Source: Pseudomonadota bacterium
GTDB taxonomy: Bacteria > Pseudomonadota > Alphaproteobacteria > Reyranellales > Reyranellaceae
NCBI GenBank assembly: GCA_023386865.1
Contig: JAEWIV010000548.1
Span: forward strand, 1-8,675
DNA length: 8,675 nucleotides
Direction: 5' to 3'
Program-made: the position numbers and the translations under genes
Shown here: positions 1 to 6,642 of the stretch, piece by piece
How positions within the stretch are numbered: the first letter of the stretch is position 1
How the letters are laid out: each line of letters begins with the position of its first letter
Notes under the pieces: model-generated
What the model saw: the letters and a program-made list of their open reading frames with translations, nothing else
The model's database searches: none
What the model was told of the DNA's origin: nothing

Positions 1-407
1 CGGCCGTTGTCCTCGATCCAGCGCAGCTGGCGATTGTTGGGGATGTCGCTCCACACGAGGTAGCGCCCCTGCGCGTTCCACGCCGGCCCTTCGGACCACA
101 GCGCGCCGGTCCACAGGCGCTGGATCGGCGCGTTGGGCTGGCGCAGCGCATTGAAGGCCGGGTCGACGGTGATGACGTCGGGATCGGTGAAGTAGACATT
201 GGGGGGCGCGTTCGGCCCGAAATCGCGCGGCGGCGTCGTGACGGTCGACGGTGGGTTGGCTGCGCCGCCCGGTGCCGCCGCGGGCGGCTGCTGGGCGAAG
301 GCCCGACTGGTCACGATGGCTGCCGCCGTCACACCGGCCGCACCGACGAGCGCGCGACGAGACATCGTCGCTCCGCCCTTGTCCTCGAATTGCTTCGACG
401 AGCCCAT
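1..407 (-). CDS. SMP-30/gluconolactonase-like exported protein (5' part, runs off the window)
   Basis: The first 135 codons are present; the 3' part lies outside the left edge. The N-terminus carries a twin-arginine-like signal: Arg17-Arg18 (SRRAL), a hydrophobic run VGAAGVTAAAIV, then a likely AFA|Q cleavage site near residue 38, followed by a Pro/Ala-rich linker. Residues 70-135 match the start of the SMP-30/gluconolactonase/LRE beta-propeller: the SEGPAW motif contains Glu106, corresponding to the conserved metal-binding Glu of this family, followed by the RYLVWSDIPNN strand. Family members are metal-dependent lactonases or sugar-lactone hydrolases, so a periplasmic lactone hydrolase is the likely role; the substrate cannot be told. 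Start ATG 407 has GGGGGTGA upstream; an in-frame ATG at 365 (MSRRALVG), which also has a GGAG upstream, would place the Tat motif at the very N-terminus and may be the true start. It follows moaE by 81 bp and is probably a separate unit. Confidence 0.8.
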   Translation of the reverse strand, partial: MGSSKQFEDKGGATMSRRALVGAAGVTAAAIVTSRAFAQQPPAAAPGGAANPPSTVTTPPRDFGPNAPPNVYFTDPDVITVDPAFNALRQPNAPIQRLWTGALWSEGPAWNAQGRYLVWSDIPNNRQLRWIEDNG

Positions 408-488
408 GAGCGTCACCCCCAACGGTTTGGTTGCATGAACTCTACCAAAACGCGGAAATACGCGAACGCATACCTGACTAGCCGCGAT

Positions 489-965
489 CTACGGACTCTT
501 CTTCTCCCAGCGCGCCGCGGCGGCATCGTCGCCTTCATGGGCGCCGACCCATTTCTCGCCGGCCGGAGTCTCCTCGAGCTTCCAGAACGGCGCCTTGGTC
601 TTGAGCCAGTCTACCAGGAACTCGCAGGCTTCGAAGGCGGCCTCGCGATGCGGCGAGCCGACGGCCACCAGCACGATGCGGTCGCCGGCCTCCAGCCTGC
701 CGTAGCGATGCACGATGAGCGTGGCCTCGAGCGGCCAGCGGCGGCTGGCCTCGGCTTCGATGTCCTCGAGCGCCTTCTCGGTCATCCCGGGATAGTGCTC
801 CAGGGTCAGCGCATCGATGCGGTCGCGATGCAGGCCCTCGCGGACATGCATCTCGCGCACCAGGCCGACGAACACCGCCAGTCCGCCGATGCGCTTGTTG
901 CCCGCGGTCAGCCGGTCGAGCTCGGCGCCGACGTCGAAGTCGCCTTCCTGGACGCGCACCGCCAT
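489..965 (-). CDS. moaE: molybdopterin synthase catalytic (large) subunit MoaE
   Basis: This 158-aa protein has the normal MoaE length. MoaE, in a heterotetramer with MoaD, transfers two sulfurs to cyclic pyranopterin monophosphate to form the dithiolene of molybdopterin in the cytoplasm. Diagnostic stretches are LEHYPGMTEKAL (55-66), VHRYGRLEAGD (85-95), SPHREAAFEACEF (104-116) and LKTKAPFWKLEE (121-132). Lys122 and Lys129 line up with the active-site lysines 119 and 126 of E. coli MoaE, and the C-terminus has the usual EKWV and ARW pattern. The reading frame stays open upstream into moaD, but ATG 965 is chosen because GGGAGG lies 5 nt before it and homology begins here. It starts one base after the moaD stop (TGACATG), so the two subunits are probably translationally coupled. 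Stop is TAG at 489-491. Confidence 0.95.
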   Translation of the reverse strand: MAVRVQEGDFDVGAELDRLTAGNKRIGGLAVFVGLVREMHVREGLHRDRIDALTLEHYPGMTEKALEDIEAEASRRWPLEATLIVHRYGRLEAGDRIVLVAVGSPHREAAFEACEFLVDWLKTKAPFWKLEETPAGEKWVGAHEGDDAAAARWEKKSP

Positions 966-966
966 G

Positions 967-1218
967 TCAGCCTCCCGTGAAGGGCGGGAAGAACGCGACC
1001 TCGCGCGCGCCCTCGATCGGCACGTCGAAGGTCGCGGTGCGCTGGTCGACGGCCGCCCCGAAGGCGGCGCCCTCGGCCAGCGCCTCGGCATGGCCGCTGC
1101 TGCGTCCGCGCAGCCAGAACACGAGGTCGCCCACCGTGCGGACCTCGGGCGGCGGCGAGACATCCTCGTCGGCCACGCCCACGGTGCGCTTCATCCAGGC
1201 GAAGTAGCGCACCTTCAT
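967..1218 (-). CDS. moaD: molybdopterin synthase sulfur carrier subunit MoaD
   Basis: An 83-aa ubiquitin-fold protein, the usual MoaD size, starting MKVRYFAWMKRTVG and ending FFPPFTGG. The C-terminal Gly-Gly is the defining feature: it is adenylated and thiocarboxylated, then inserted into the MoaE active site as sulfur donor for the molybdopterin dithiolene. The AREVAFFPPFTGG tail (residues 71-83) is the family signature that precedes it. The ATG overlaps the pgsA stop in an ATGA quartet at 1218-1215, and moaE begins one base after its own stop, so pgsA, moaD and moaE are very likely translated from one message. Upstream is a G-rich GAGGGGGGA acting as a loose Shine-Dalgarno. The activating enzyme (MoeB type) and early pathway genes are not in the window. 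Confidence 0.93.
   Translation of the reverse strand: MKVRYFAWMKRTVGVADEDVSPPPEVRTVGDLVFWLRGRSSGHAEALAEGAAFGAAVDQRTATFDVPIEGAREVAFFPPFTGG
971..976 (-). promoter_or_regulatory. ribosome binding site of moaE
   Basis: GGGAGG on the minus strand, inside the last codons of moaD, 5 nt before ATG 965. It decides the moaE start against a longer reading frame that stays open through moaD. Confidence 0.75.
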
Positions 1219-1781
1219 GTCGGTCCCCCCTCGGCCATGTGGCGCAGGCCGGTGCGCAGATAGTCGTAGCCGGTGATCAGGGTGAGCACGGCGGCGACCC
1301 AGATCAGCACCAGGCCGACCTGGTGCACGATCGGCGGGACGGCGTCGCCCAACAGCAGGATGGTGATGGCGATCATCTGGGCGCCGGTCTTCCATTTGGC
1401 GAGCTGGCTCACCGGCACGCCGATCTTGAGCTCGGCCAGGAACTCGCGCAGGCCCGAGACCAGGATTTCGCGCGCCAGGATGATCAGCGCGGCCAGCACG
1501 TGGACGCCGGTCAGCGTGCTGTTGTCGACCAGCATGACCAGCGCCGCCGCCACCAGGAGCTTGTCGGCGATCGGATCGAGGAAGCGGCCGAACCGCGAGA
1601 TCTGATGATAGCGCCGGGCGAAATAGCCGTCGAACCAATCGGTGATGCAGGCAATCGCGAACAGCGCCGCCGACAACCACTGGGCCCAGCCGTGATCGAG
1701 CCAGAAGCAGGCCACGACCAGCGGAATGGCCGCGATGCGCGACAGCGTCAGCAGATTGGGGAGATTGAACATTTGCGCCAT
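1215..1781 (-). CDS. pgsA: CDP-diacylglycerol--glycerol-3-phosphate 3-phosphatidyltransferase
   Basis: This 188-aa inner-membrane enzyme makes phosphatidylglycerophosphate from CDP-diacylglycerol and glycerol 3-phosphate, the committed step to phosphatidylglycerol and cardiolipin. The CDP-alcohol phosphatidyltransferase signature D-x2-DG-x2-AR-x8-G-x3-D-x3-D is complete: Asp48, Asp51-Gly52, Ala55-Arg56, Gly65, Asp69 and Asp73. The N-terminal MFNLPNLLTLSRI is typical of PgsA. Several hydrophobic segments are visible (about 14-28, 33-47, 75-100, 134-147 and 152-170), as expected of a polytopic protein. ATG 1781 lies 2 nt after the uvrC stop; an alternative Met at residue 4 (MFNLPN) fits the usual family start equally well. 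Its stop overlaps the moaD start by 4 nt. Position directly behind uvrC is a common proteobacterial arrangement. Confidence 0.95.
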   Translation of the reverse strand: MAQMFNLPNLLTLSRIAAIPLVVACFWLDHGWAQWLSAALFAIACITDWFDGYFARRYHQISRFGRFLDPIADKLLVAAALVMLVDNSTLTGVHVLAALIILAREILVSGLREFLAELKIGVPVSQLAKWKTGAQMIAITILLLGDAVPPIVHQVGLVLIWVAAVLTLITGYDYLRTGLRHMAEGGPT

Positions 1782-1783
1782 TC

Positions 1784-3691
1784 TTACCGGCCACCCCGGA
1801 AGTGGTCATGGATTTTCTGGGCGAGCGCATCGGAGATGCCCGGCACCGACTTGATGTCTTCCAACGTAGCGACAGCCACTGCACGGGCGCTGCCGAAATG
1901 GTGGAGCAGCGCGCGCTTGCGCCCGGCGCCAATGCCGGGCACCTCGTCGAGCGCCGACCTGGTGATGTCGGCGGCGCGCCGCGTGCGATGCGTGCCGATG
2001 GCGAAGCGATGTGCCTCGTCGCGCAGGCGCTGCAGAAAATACAGCACCGGATCGCGCGGCTCGAGCGAGAAGGGCGGCTTGCCGGGCACGAAGAAGCGCT
2101 CGCGGCCGGCATCGCGGTCGGGGCCCTTGGCGATGCCGACGACGGCGATGTCCTCCAGTCCGAGCTCGGTCAGGACTTGGCGCGCCACCTCGAGCTGGCC
2201 CTGGCCGCCGTCGATCAGCACCAGGTCGGGCCAGCTCTCGTCGTCGCGTTCGGGATCTTCGCGTAGCGCGCGGCCGAAGCGGCGTGACAGCACCTCGCGC
2301 ATGATGGCGAAGTCGTCGCCCGCCGCACCCTCGGTCTTGATGTTGAACTTGCGATAGGAGTTCTTGGTGAAACCGTCCGGGCCGGCCACCACCATAGCGC
2401 CGATCGGCGCGCTGCCCTGGATGTGGCTGTTGTCGTAGATCTCGATGCGCTCGGGCGGGCCGTCCAGGCTGAAGACACGGGCCACGCCCTCGAGCAGCTG
2501 GCGCTGCGTGCCGCGCTCGGCCATGCGCCGCGCCAGCGCCTCGCGGGCATTGACCACGGCCTGGTCGAGCGCGTCCTTCTGCTCGCCGCGCCTGGGATGG
2601 CGGATCTCGACCTTGTGGCCGGCCGTCATGGCGAGCGCGCTTTCCAGCAGTTCGGCCTCGGCGACGTCGTGGCTGGTCAGGATGAGCTTGGGCGCCTGAC
2701 GCGCTTCGTAGAACTGGCCGATGAAGGCCGACAGCACGGCGGGCTCGTCGAGATCCTTGGTGTGGCTCGGGAAATAGGCGCGGTTGCCGAGGTTCTGGCC
2801 GGCCCGCAGGAAGAACACCTGCACGCACATCTGGCCGCCCTCGGCGTGGACGGCGAAGATGTCCGCCTCGTCGATCGACGGCAGGGTGATCGACTGGTGC
2901 GACTGGATGTGGGCCAGCGCGCGGATGCGATCGCGCAGGACCGCGGCGCGCTCGAACTCGAGATCGACCGAGGCCTGCTCCATGCGCTGCGACAATGCCT
3001 GCTGGACCTCGCGGTTGCGGCCGCCCAGGAAGCCGCGCACCTCGTCGACGATGCCGTCGTACTCGGGCTTCTCGATGCGGCCGACGCACGGCGCCGTGCA
3101 GCGCTTGATCTGGTATTGCAGGCAGGGCCGGGTGCGGGTCGAGAACACGCCGTCCGAGCAGGAGCGCAGGGGGAAGGCGCGCTGCAGGGCATAGAGCGTG
3201 CGGTTGACGGCGGTGGCCGAGGCGAACGGACCGAAATATTCGTTCTTCGGATCGCGCGCGCCCCGGTGCTTGGCGAGCTGCGGCCATTCCGTGTCGCGGC
3301 GGATGACGATGTAGGGGAACGACTTGTCGTCGCGCAGCAGCACGTTGAAGCGCGGCTTGAAGCGCTTGATCAGGTTGTTCTCGAGAAGCAGCGCCTCGGC
3401 TTCGCTGTCGGTGACCGCGAACTCCATGGTGCGGGTGCCCGAGACCATGCGCAGCAGGCGGGTGTCGAGCCGCGTCGGCTGGGTGTAGGCGGCGACGCGG
3501 CTCCTGAGCGAGCGCGCCTTGCCGACATAGAGGACCTCGCCGTCGGCGGCGATCATGCGGTAGACGCCGGGCTTGCGCGGCAGGGTGCGCACGAACTCGC
3601 CGATGATGCGCATGCCATCGGCCAGCGAGCCTTCGCTGGGCGGTGCCTCCTCGGCGGAGGGCGGGTCGATGTCGGTCGTCTGATCGCTCAC
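1784..3691 (-). CDS. uvrC: excinuclease ABC subunit C (UvrC)
   Basis: UvrC makes both incisions flanking a DNA lesion in nucleotide excision repair, after UvrA/UvrB recognition. In order (635-aa form): GIY-YIG nuclease at ~40-115 (PGVYRM, VLYVGKAR), four cysteines C178, C190, C198, C202 with the spacing of the E. coli iron-sulfur cysteines, a UVR UvrB-binding segment at ~226-261 (LEFERAAVLRDRI), the RNase H-like C-terminal nuclease (IEIYDNSHIQG with Asp420; LVLIDGGQGQL with Asp494; LRDEAHRFA with His561), and paired helix-hairpin-helix motifs at ~580-632 (LDEVPGIG, IKSVPGIS). Length is close to E. coli UvrC (610 aa). The chosen start is GTG 3691, with AGGA upstream and VSDQ as N-terminus; ATG 3772 would add 27 poorly conserved residues without a visible Shine-Dalgarno. 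It heads the uvrC-pgsA-moaD-moaE unit; stop TAA is 2 nt before pgsA. Confidence 0.96.
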   Translation of the reverse strand: MSDQTTDIDPPSAEEAPPSEGSLADGMRIIGEFVRTLPRKPGVYRMIAADGEVLYVGKARSLRSRVAAYTQPTRLDTRLLRMVSGTRTMEFAVTDSEAEALLLENNLIKRFKPRFNVLLRDDKSFPYIVIRRDTEWPQLAKHRGARDPKNEYFGPFASATAVNRTLYALQRAFPLRSCSDGVFSTRTRPCLQYQIKRCTAPCVGRIEKPEYDGIVDEVRGFLGGRNREVQQALSQRMEQASVDLEFERAAVLRDRIRALAHIQSHQSITLPSIDEADIFAVHAEGGQMCVQVFFLRAGQNLGNRAYFPSHTKDLDEPAVLSAFIGQFYEARQAPKLILTSHDVAEAELLESALAMTAGHKVEIRHPRRGEQKDALDQAVVNAREALARRMAERGTQRQLLEGVARVFSLDGPPERIEIYDNSHIQGSAPIGAMVVAGPDGFTKNSYRKFNIKTEGAAGDDFAIMREVLSRRFGRALREDPERDDESWPDLVLIDGGQGQLEVARQVLTELGLEDIAVVGIAKGPDRDAGRERFFVPGKPPFSLEPRDPVLYFLQRLRDEAHRFAIGTHRTRRAADITRSALDEVPGIGAGRKRALLHHFGSARAVAVATLEDIKSVPGISDALAQKIHDHFRGGR

Positions 3692-4021
3692 GAGGTCCTG
3701 CCGCAACGCATCCCGAGGGCCGGCGCCGGGTTGCAAGACAGTGGGCCACGCCGAGCCTTTTGGGGAGCCCATGTGGGGAACTCTGTGAACAAGCCCGGTG
3801 CCCGCTTACCGTTGCCCCATCGTCACTGTATTGACTCAATCCAGGGGCGATGGCAGCAGACCGCTATGTAGTCCTTAATTGCCTGATTTCAATCGAGAAT
3901 TTAAGATGGGGGCGGGCCGAACATATCACTGGCACCGGCGGATGTTCGCTTTTTGGTCCGATCGTCCGCCATGTTCCGATGTGTGAGTAAGTTCGGTGGC
4001 TTTACGGCACCGACAGCGCCT
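3692..4021. other. intergenic region between phoH and uvrC, with DnaA-box-like 9-mers
   Basis: About 330 bases without a convincing gene. It is visibly richer in A+T than the flanks around 3865-3905. It contains TGTGGGGAA (3772-3780), TGTGAACAA (3784-3792) and TGTGAGTAA (3982-3990), which match the TGTGNATAA form of the DnaA box at 6 of 8, 7 of 8 and 7 of 8 defined positions. A small palindrome ATTGA-C-TCAAT lies at 3830-3840. A weak minus-strand promoter for uvrC is possible, with TTGAAA (3892-3887), a 16-nt spacer and TACATA (3870-3865). Just past the phoH stop there is a 6-bp inverted repeat TCGGTG/CACCGA around 3993-4013, too weak and without a T-tract to call a terminator. The uvrC leader lies here. 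Confidence 0.5.
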
Positions 4022-4747
4022 TTAAAGAACCGACAACATGCGTCCGACCAGCGGATGGCGCACCACGTCCTTGTCCGTCAGTCGCACGACGGAGACGTCG
4101 TCCAGTCCCTCCAGGCGTTGGGCGATGGCAGCGAGGCCCGAAAGCTCGGGCAGCAGGTCGGTCTGGTCGGGGTCGCCGGTCATCACCATGGTCGAGTGCC
4201 AGCCGAGGCGAGTCAGCAGCATCTTGAGCTGGCCGTAGGTGCAGTTCTGCGCCTCGTCGATCAGCACGAAGGCGTTGTTCAGGGTGCGGCCGCGCATGAA
4301 GGCCACCGGGGCGATCTCGATCGTGCCGTCGTCGAGGTTCTGCCGCAGGCGCTTGGCGCCCAGCCGGTCGTTCAGGGCGTCCCACAGCGGGCGCAGGTAG
4401 GGATCGAGCTTTTCGCGCATGTCGCCGGGCAGGAAGCCCAGGTTTTCGCCCGCTTCCACGGCCGGTCGCGACAGCATGATGCGCGAGACGGTTCCGGCTT
4501 CCAGGGCTTCGACGGCGGCCGAGATGGCGAGGTAGGTCTTGCCGGTTCCGGCAGGGCCCAAAGCGACGGTCAGCGGCTTCGACTCGATCGCCTCCATCAG
4601 GATCCGTTGGTTGTCGCTCCTCGGTCGTATCTTTCGAATGTAGCTCTGATCGCGGTCGTTGGCCGGAGTCTGGTCGAAGACGAGGCTGTGAATACGGGCG
4701 CTATCGATGGCGTGCAGCTTGGCGCGGCGTGCGGCGCGTTTGGCCAT
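4022..4747 (-). CDS. phoH: PhoH-family P-loop ATPase
   Basis: A 241-aa cytoplasmic protein of the PhoH family, which shares the helicase-like P-loop fold and is linked to RNA metabolism; the biochemical role is not well settled. Walker A is GPAGTGKT (64-71), Walker B is VLIDEAQN (161-168), and the family stretches SRPAVEAGENLGFLPGD (93-109) and MTGDPDQTDL (189-198) are intact. The N-terminal ~45 residues are basic (MAKRAARRAK) and not recognisable as a domain. It is shorter than the ~320-350-aa PhoH proteins usually found beside ybeY, so it is probably the other, compact subgroup; no ybeY is nearby. ATG 4747 is supported by GGAG 7 nt upstream. It stands alone, with large gaps on both sides and a terminator-like hairpin 57 nt before the start. 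Confidence 0.88.
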   Translation of the reverse strand: MAKRAARRAKLHAIDSARIHSLVFDQTPANDRDQSYIRKIRPRSDNQRILMEAIESKPLTVALGPAGTGKTYLAISAAVEALEAGTVSRIMLSRPAVEAGENLGFLPGDMREKLDPYLRPLWDALNDRLGAKRLRQNLDDGTIEIAPVAFMRGRTLNNAFVLIDEAQNCTYGQLKMLLTRLGWHSTMVMTGDPDQTDLLPELSGLAAIAQRLEGLDDVSVVRLTDKDVVRHPLVGRMLSVL

Positions 4748-4754
4748 ATTCGTA

Positions 4755-4758
4755 CTCC
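4755..4758 (-). promoter_or_regulatory. ribosome binding site of phoH
   Basis: GGAG on the minus strand with a 7-nt spacer to ATG 4747, supporting that start. Confidence 0.65.
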
Positions 4759-4799
4759 GGAGGCTTGGTCAGAGGAGCGGGAACCGGTCGCCCAGAAGC

Positions 4800-4823
4800 A
4801 AAACGCCCCCGCAAACGGAGGCG
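4800..4823 (-). terminator. rho-independent terminator or attenuator upstream of phoH
   Basis: Read on the minus strand, CGCCTCCG and CGGGGGCG form an 8-bp stem with one A-C mismatch around a TTTG loop (4823-4804), followed at once by TTTT and then GCTTC. The plus-strand reading has no T-tract, so it acts leftward. It lies 190 bp past the guanine deaminase stop and 57 nt before the phoH start. It most simply ends guaD transcription; if phoH transcription begins further upstream it would instead be a leader attenuator. Confidence 0.6.
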
Positions 4824-4978
4824 AGGGCGATCGGTGGTCAGGCGGAAGGTGAGGCTGACAGGGCACGCGGCGGGGAATCCACCGGTGATCTGATGTCCGT
4901 CGGGGCACGAGCACCTCGAACGGATAAGCACCTCCTTCAGCTACCGGAGGAAAGCGTATCCTGAATGGGGCGGCTCAG

Positions 4979-4992
4979 CCACAATATTGTGG
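4979..4992. repeat. perfect 14-bp palindrome (possible operator)
   Basis: CCACAATATTGTGG is a perfect dyad 20 bp past the guanine deaminase stop. TCAG and CTGA flank it and extend the dyad with a 2-nt bulge on one side (4974-4998). There is no T-tract, so it is not a classical terminator. An AT core inside GC-rich DNA suggests a protein-binding site, but the binder is unknown. Confidence 0.45.
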
Positions 4993-5012
4993 GTCTGAAC
5001 GCAAGATTCACA

Positions 5013-6359
5013 CTACTGAAAGGGTGTCGTCCGCTGTGCATGCCGGTCGTGAACCGGCCGGCCGGCGACGTAGGTGGCCTGCACCGCACGGTCGTCGCCC
5101 AGCGTCATCTGGATGAAGAGCTGCTCGGCGAAGTCGCGGGCGAAATTCATGCGGAAATCGATCAGCGGCGTCGAGCGCATGTCGAGCACGACCAGGTCGG
5201 CTTCCATGCCCGGGGCGATGCTGCCGATGCGATCGTCGAGATACATGGCCCGCGCCGAGCCGCGGGTGGCGAGATACCAGGCGTGGCCGGCCGACAGGGC
5301 CTGCTGGTTGAGCTGGGCGGCCTTGTAGGCCTCGCCCAGCGTGGCCAGGATCGAGAACGACGTGCCGGCGCCGATGTCGGTGCCGAGACCGACGCGGACG
5401 GGCCGCTCGGCCTTCAGCGCATGCGCCAGATTGAAGACGCCGCTGCCCAGGAAGAAGTTCGAGGTCGGGCAGTGGGCGATGGCCGCACCGCAGTCGTGCA
5501 GGCGCTGCAGCTCGGGCTCTTCCAGCCAGATGCCGTGGCCGAACACCGCGCGCCGGCCGCAGAGTCCATGATGGTCGTAGACGTCGAGATAGTGTCGCCG
5601 GTCGGGGAACAGCTCCTTGATCCAGGCGACCTCGGCCTGCGTCTCCGCGATATGCGTCTGCATCAGGCAATCGCCGTGCTCGCGCCACAGCGTGCCGGCC
5701 ATCGCCAGTTGCTCGGGCGAGCTCGAGCCGGCATAGCGCGGCGTGATGGCGTAGAGGAGGCGGCCGCGACCGTGCCATCTGGCGATCAGGGCCTTCGATT
5801 GAGCGTAGCTCGTCTGCGGCGTGTCACGCAGCGCCTCGGGTGCGTTGCGGTCCATCATCGCCTTGCCGGCGGCGAGCCGCAGCCCGAGCTTCTCGGCCTC
5901 CTCGAACAGCACGTCGACCGAATGCGGATGGACGGTGCAGTAGACGCAGCTCGTGGTGATGCCGTTGCGCAGGTTCTCGCGCAGGAAGGTTCGGGCGACG
6001 GTGCGGGCATACTCCTTGTCGGCGAACTCGAGCTCGGCGGGGAAGGTGTACCGGTTCAGCCAGTCGAGCAGCTGCGCCCCGTAGGCCGCCATCATCGGCG
6101 TCTGCGGGAAATGGACGTGGGTGTCGATGAACCCCGCCGAGATCAGCGCATCCTTGCCGAAGTCGCGGATCTCGATGCCGGCGGGCAGGTGCGGCAGGAG
6201 GCGATCTGCAGGACCGAAATGACTGATGCGTCCGTCGGCCATCGCGACGATGGCGTCGGGCTCGTGGACCATCGTCTTGTCGAGGCCGTCGCGGAACGGG
6301 TCTCCGGTGAAGGTGAGCGCGGGGCCACGAATGGCGGTCGGATGAGAAGACGATGGCAT
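5013..6359 (-). CDS. guaD: guanine deaminase
   Basis: This amidohydrolase converts guanine to xanthine and ammonia in purine salvage and catabolism. The 448-aa form has near-normal length. Zinc and catalytic residues are all visible: FIDTHVHFPQ (His81, His83), QTHIAET (His236, with Glu239 as proton shuttle), FGHGIW (His275) and LGTDIG (Asp328), with spacing close to human guanine deaminase. HCPTSNFFLGSG (~297-308) is characteristic of guanine deaminase rather than other amidohydrolases. The ATG at 6359 (MPSSSHPT) is chosen; an in-frame GTG at 6377 would add six residues, and neither has a good Shine-Dalgarno. The gene is flanked upstream by the tRNA-Ala terminator and downstream by a palindrome and a terminator-like hairpin, so it is probably monocistronic. 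No other purine catabolic gene is in view. Confidence 0.93.
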   Translation of the reverse strand: MPSSSHPTAIRGPALTFTGDPFRDGLDKTMVHEPDAIVAMADGRISHFGPADRLLPHLPAGIEIRDFGKDALISAGFIDTHVHFPQTPMMAAYGAQLLDWLNRYTFPAELEFADKEYARTVARTFLRENLRNGITTSCVYCTVHPHSVDVLFEEAEKLGLRLAAGKAMMDRNAPEALRDTPQTSYAQSKALIARWHGRGRLLYAITPRYAGSSSPEQLAMAGTLWREHGDCLMQTHIAETQAEVAWIKELFPDRRHYLDVYDHHGLCGRRAVFGHGIWLEEPELQRLHDCGAAIAHCPTSNFFLGSGVFNLAHALKAERPVRVGLGTDIGAGTSFSILATLGEAYKAAQLNQQALSAGHAWYLATRGSARAMYLDDRIGSIAPGMEADLVVLDMRSTPLIDFRMNFARDFAEQLFIQMTLGDDRAVQATYVAGRPVHDRHAQRTTPFQ

Positions 6360-6400
6360 GTCGTTCGACGTTCGCACCGAATGGCGCCGGGGAGAAGCGA

Positions 6401-6430
6401 TCTACATCGGCCGGTGGCGCGTCATGCCAA
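6401..6430 (-). promoter_or_regulatory. possible promoter of guanine deaminase gene
   Basis: TTGGCA (6430-6425, 5 of 6 to the -35 consensus), an 18-nt spacer, then TGTAGA (6406-6401, only 3 of 6 to the -10). It lies between the tRNA terminator and the gene, where a promoter is needed, but the -10 is poor. Confidence 0.3.
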
Positions 6431-6459
6431 AGGGATCGCGACGTCCCTCTCCGGATCCC

Positions 6460-6498
6460 GATGAAAGAAAGGGGCTGACCCTCGCGGGCCAACCCCTT
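6460..6498 (-). terminator. strong rho-independent terminator of tRNA-Ala
   Basis: On the minus strand AAGGGGTTGGCCC (6498-6486) pairs over 13 bp, with two G-U wobbles, to GGGTCAGCCCCTT (6481-6469) around a GCGA tetraloop of the GNRA type. A TCTTTC tail follows. It begins 9 nt after the tRNA CCA end, so it terminates the tRNA transcript before guaD. Confidence 0.88.
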
Positions 6499-6507
6499 GC
6501 TTTTGAT

Positions 6508-6583
<76 letters not shown>

Positions 6584-6615
6584 GAAAATTCGGCCCCTGG
6601 GTCGTATGATGGGCG

Positions 6616-6642
6616 GCGCGAGGTATAATTCCTGCCTCGCGC
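6616..6642. repeat. 8-bp inverted repeat embracing the tRNA promoter -10
   Basis: GCGCGAGG (6616-6623) and CCTCGCGC (6635-6642) are perfect inverted copies separated by 11 nt that contain most of the -10 element. One arm lies in the spacer and the other in the discriminator. It could be an operator, or a weak hairpin at the 3' end of the upstream TIGR02300 transcript; no T-tract follows on the minus strand. Confidence 0.5.

Noticed and set aside
447..464. Possible terminator after moaE: CGCG-6-CGCG followed by TTTT on the minus strand; also a 6-bp TTTGGT/ACCAAA repeat at 426-449
   Set aside because: A 4-bp stem is too short to call, and the second repeat has a 12-nt loop and no T-tract.
2423..3871. 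Long plus-strand open frame (482 codons) opposite uvrC
   Set aside because: It mirrors uvrC, has no recognisable domain and is rich in Arg/Ala/Gly, as expected of antisense frames in GC-rich DNA.
3875..3904. Two TTAA words that might form a CtrA site
   Set aside because: They are 22 nt apart instead of the 7 required by the TTAA-N7-TTAA CtrA consensus.
4022..4747. PhoH as a phage-derived protein, since phages often carry phoH
   Set aside because: Composition matches its neighbours, flanking genes are core chromosomal, and no phage genes are present.
4929..4937. CACCTCCTT on the plus strand resembling the 3' end of 16S rRNA
   Set aside because: No other 16S sequence surrounds it; it is only the complement of a Shine-Dalgarno sequence.
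4965..6464. Long plus-strand open frame (499 codons) opposite guanine deaminase
   Set aside because: It is antisense to a gene with every catalytic residue intact, and its composition is that of a shadow frame. A GGAGG lies 14 nt before its ATG, too far to be persuasive.
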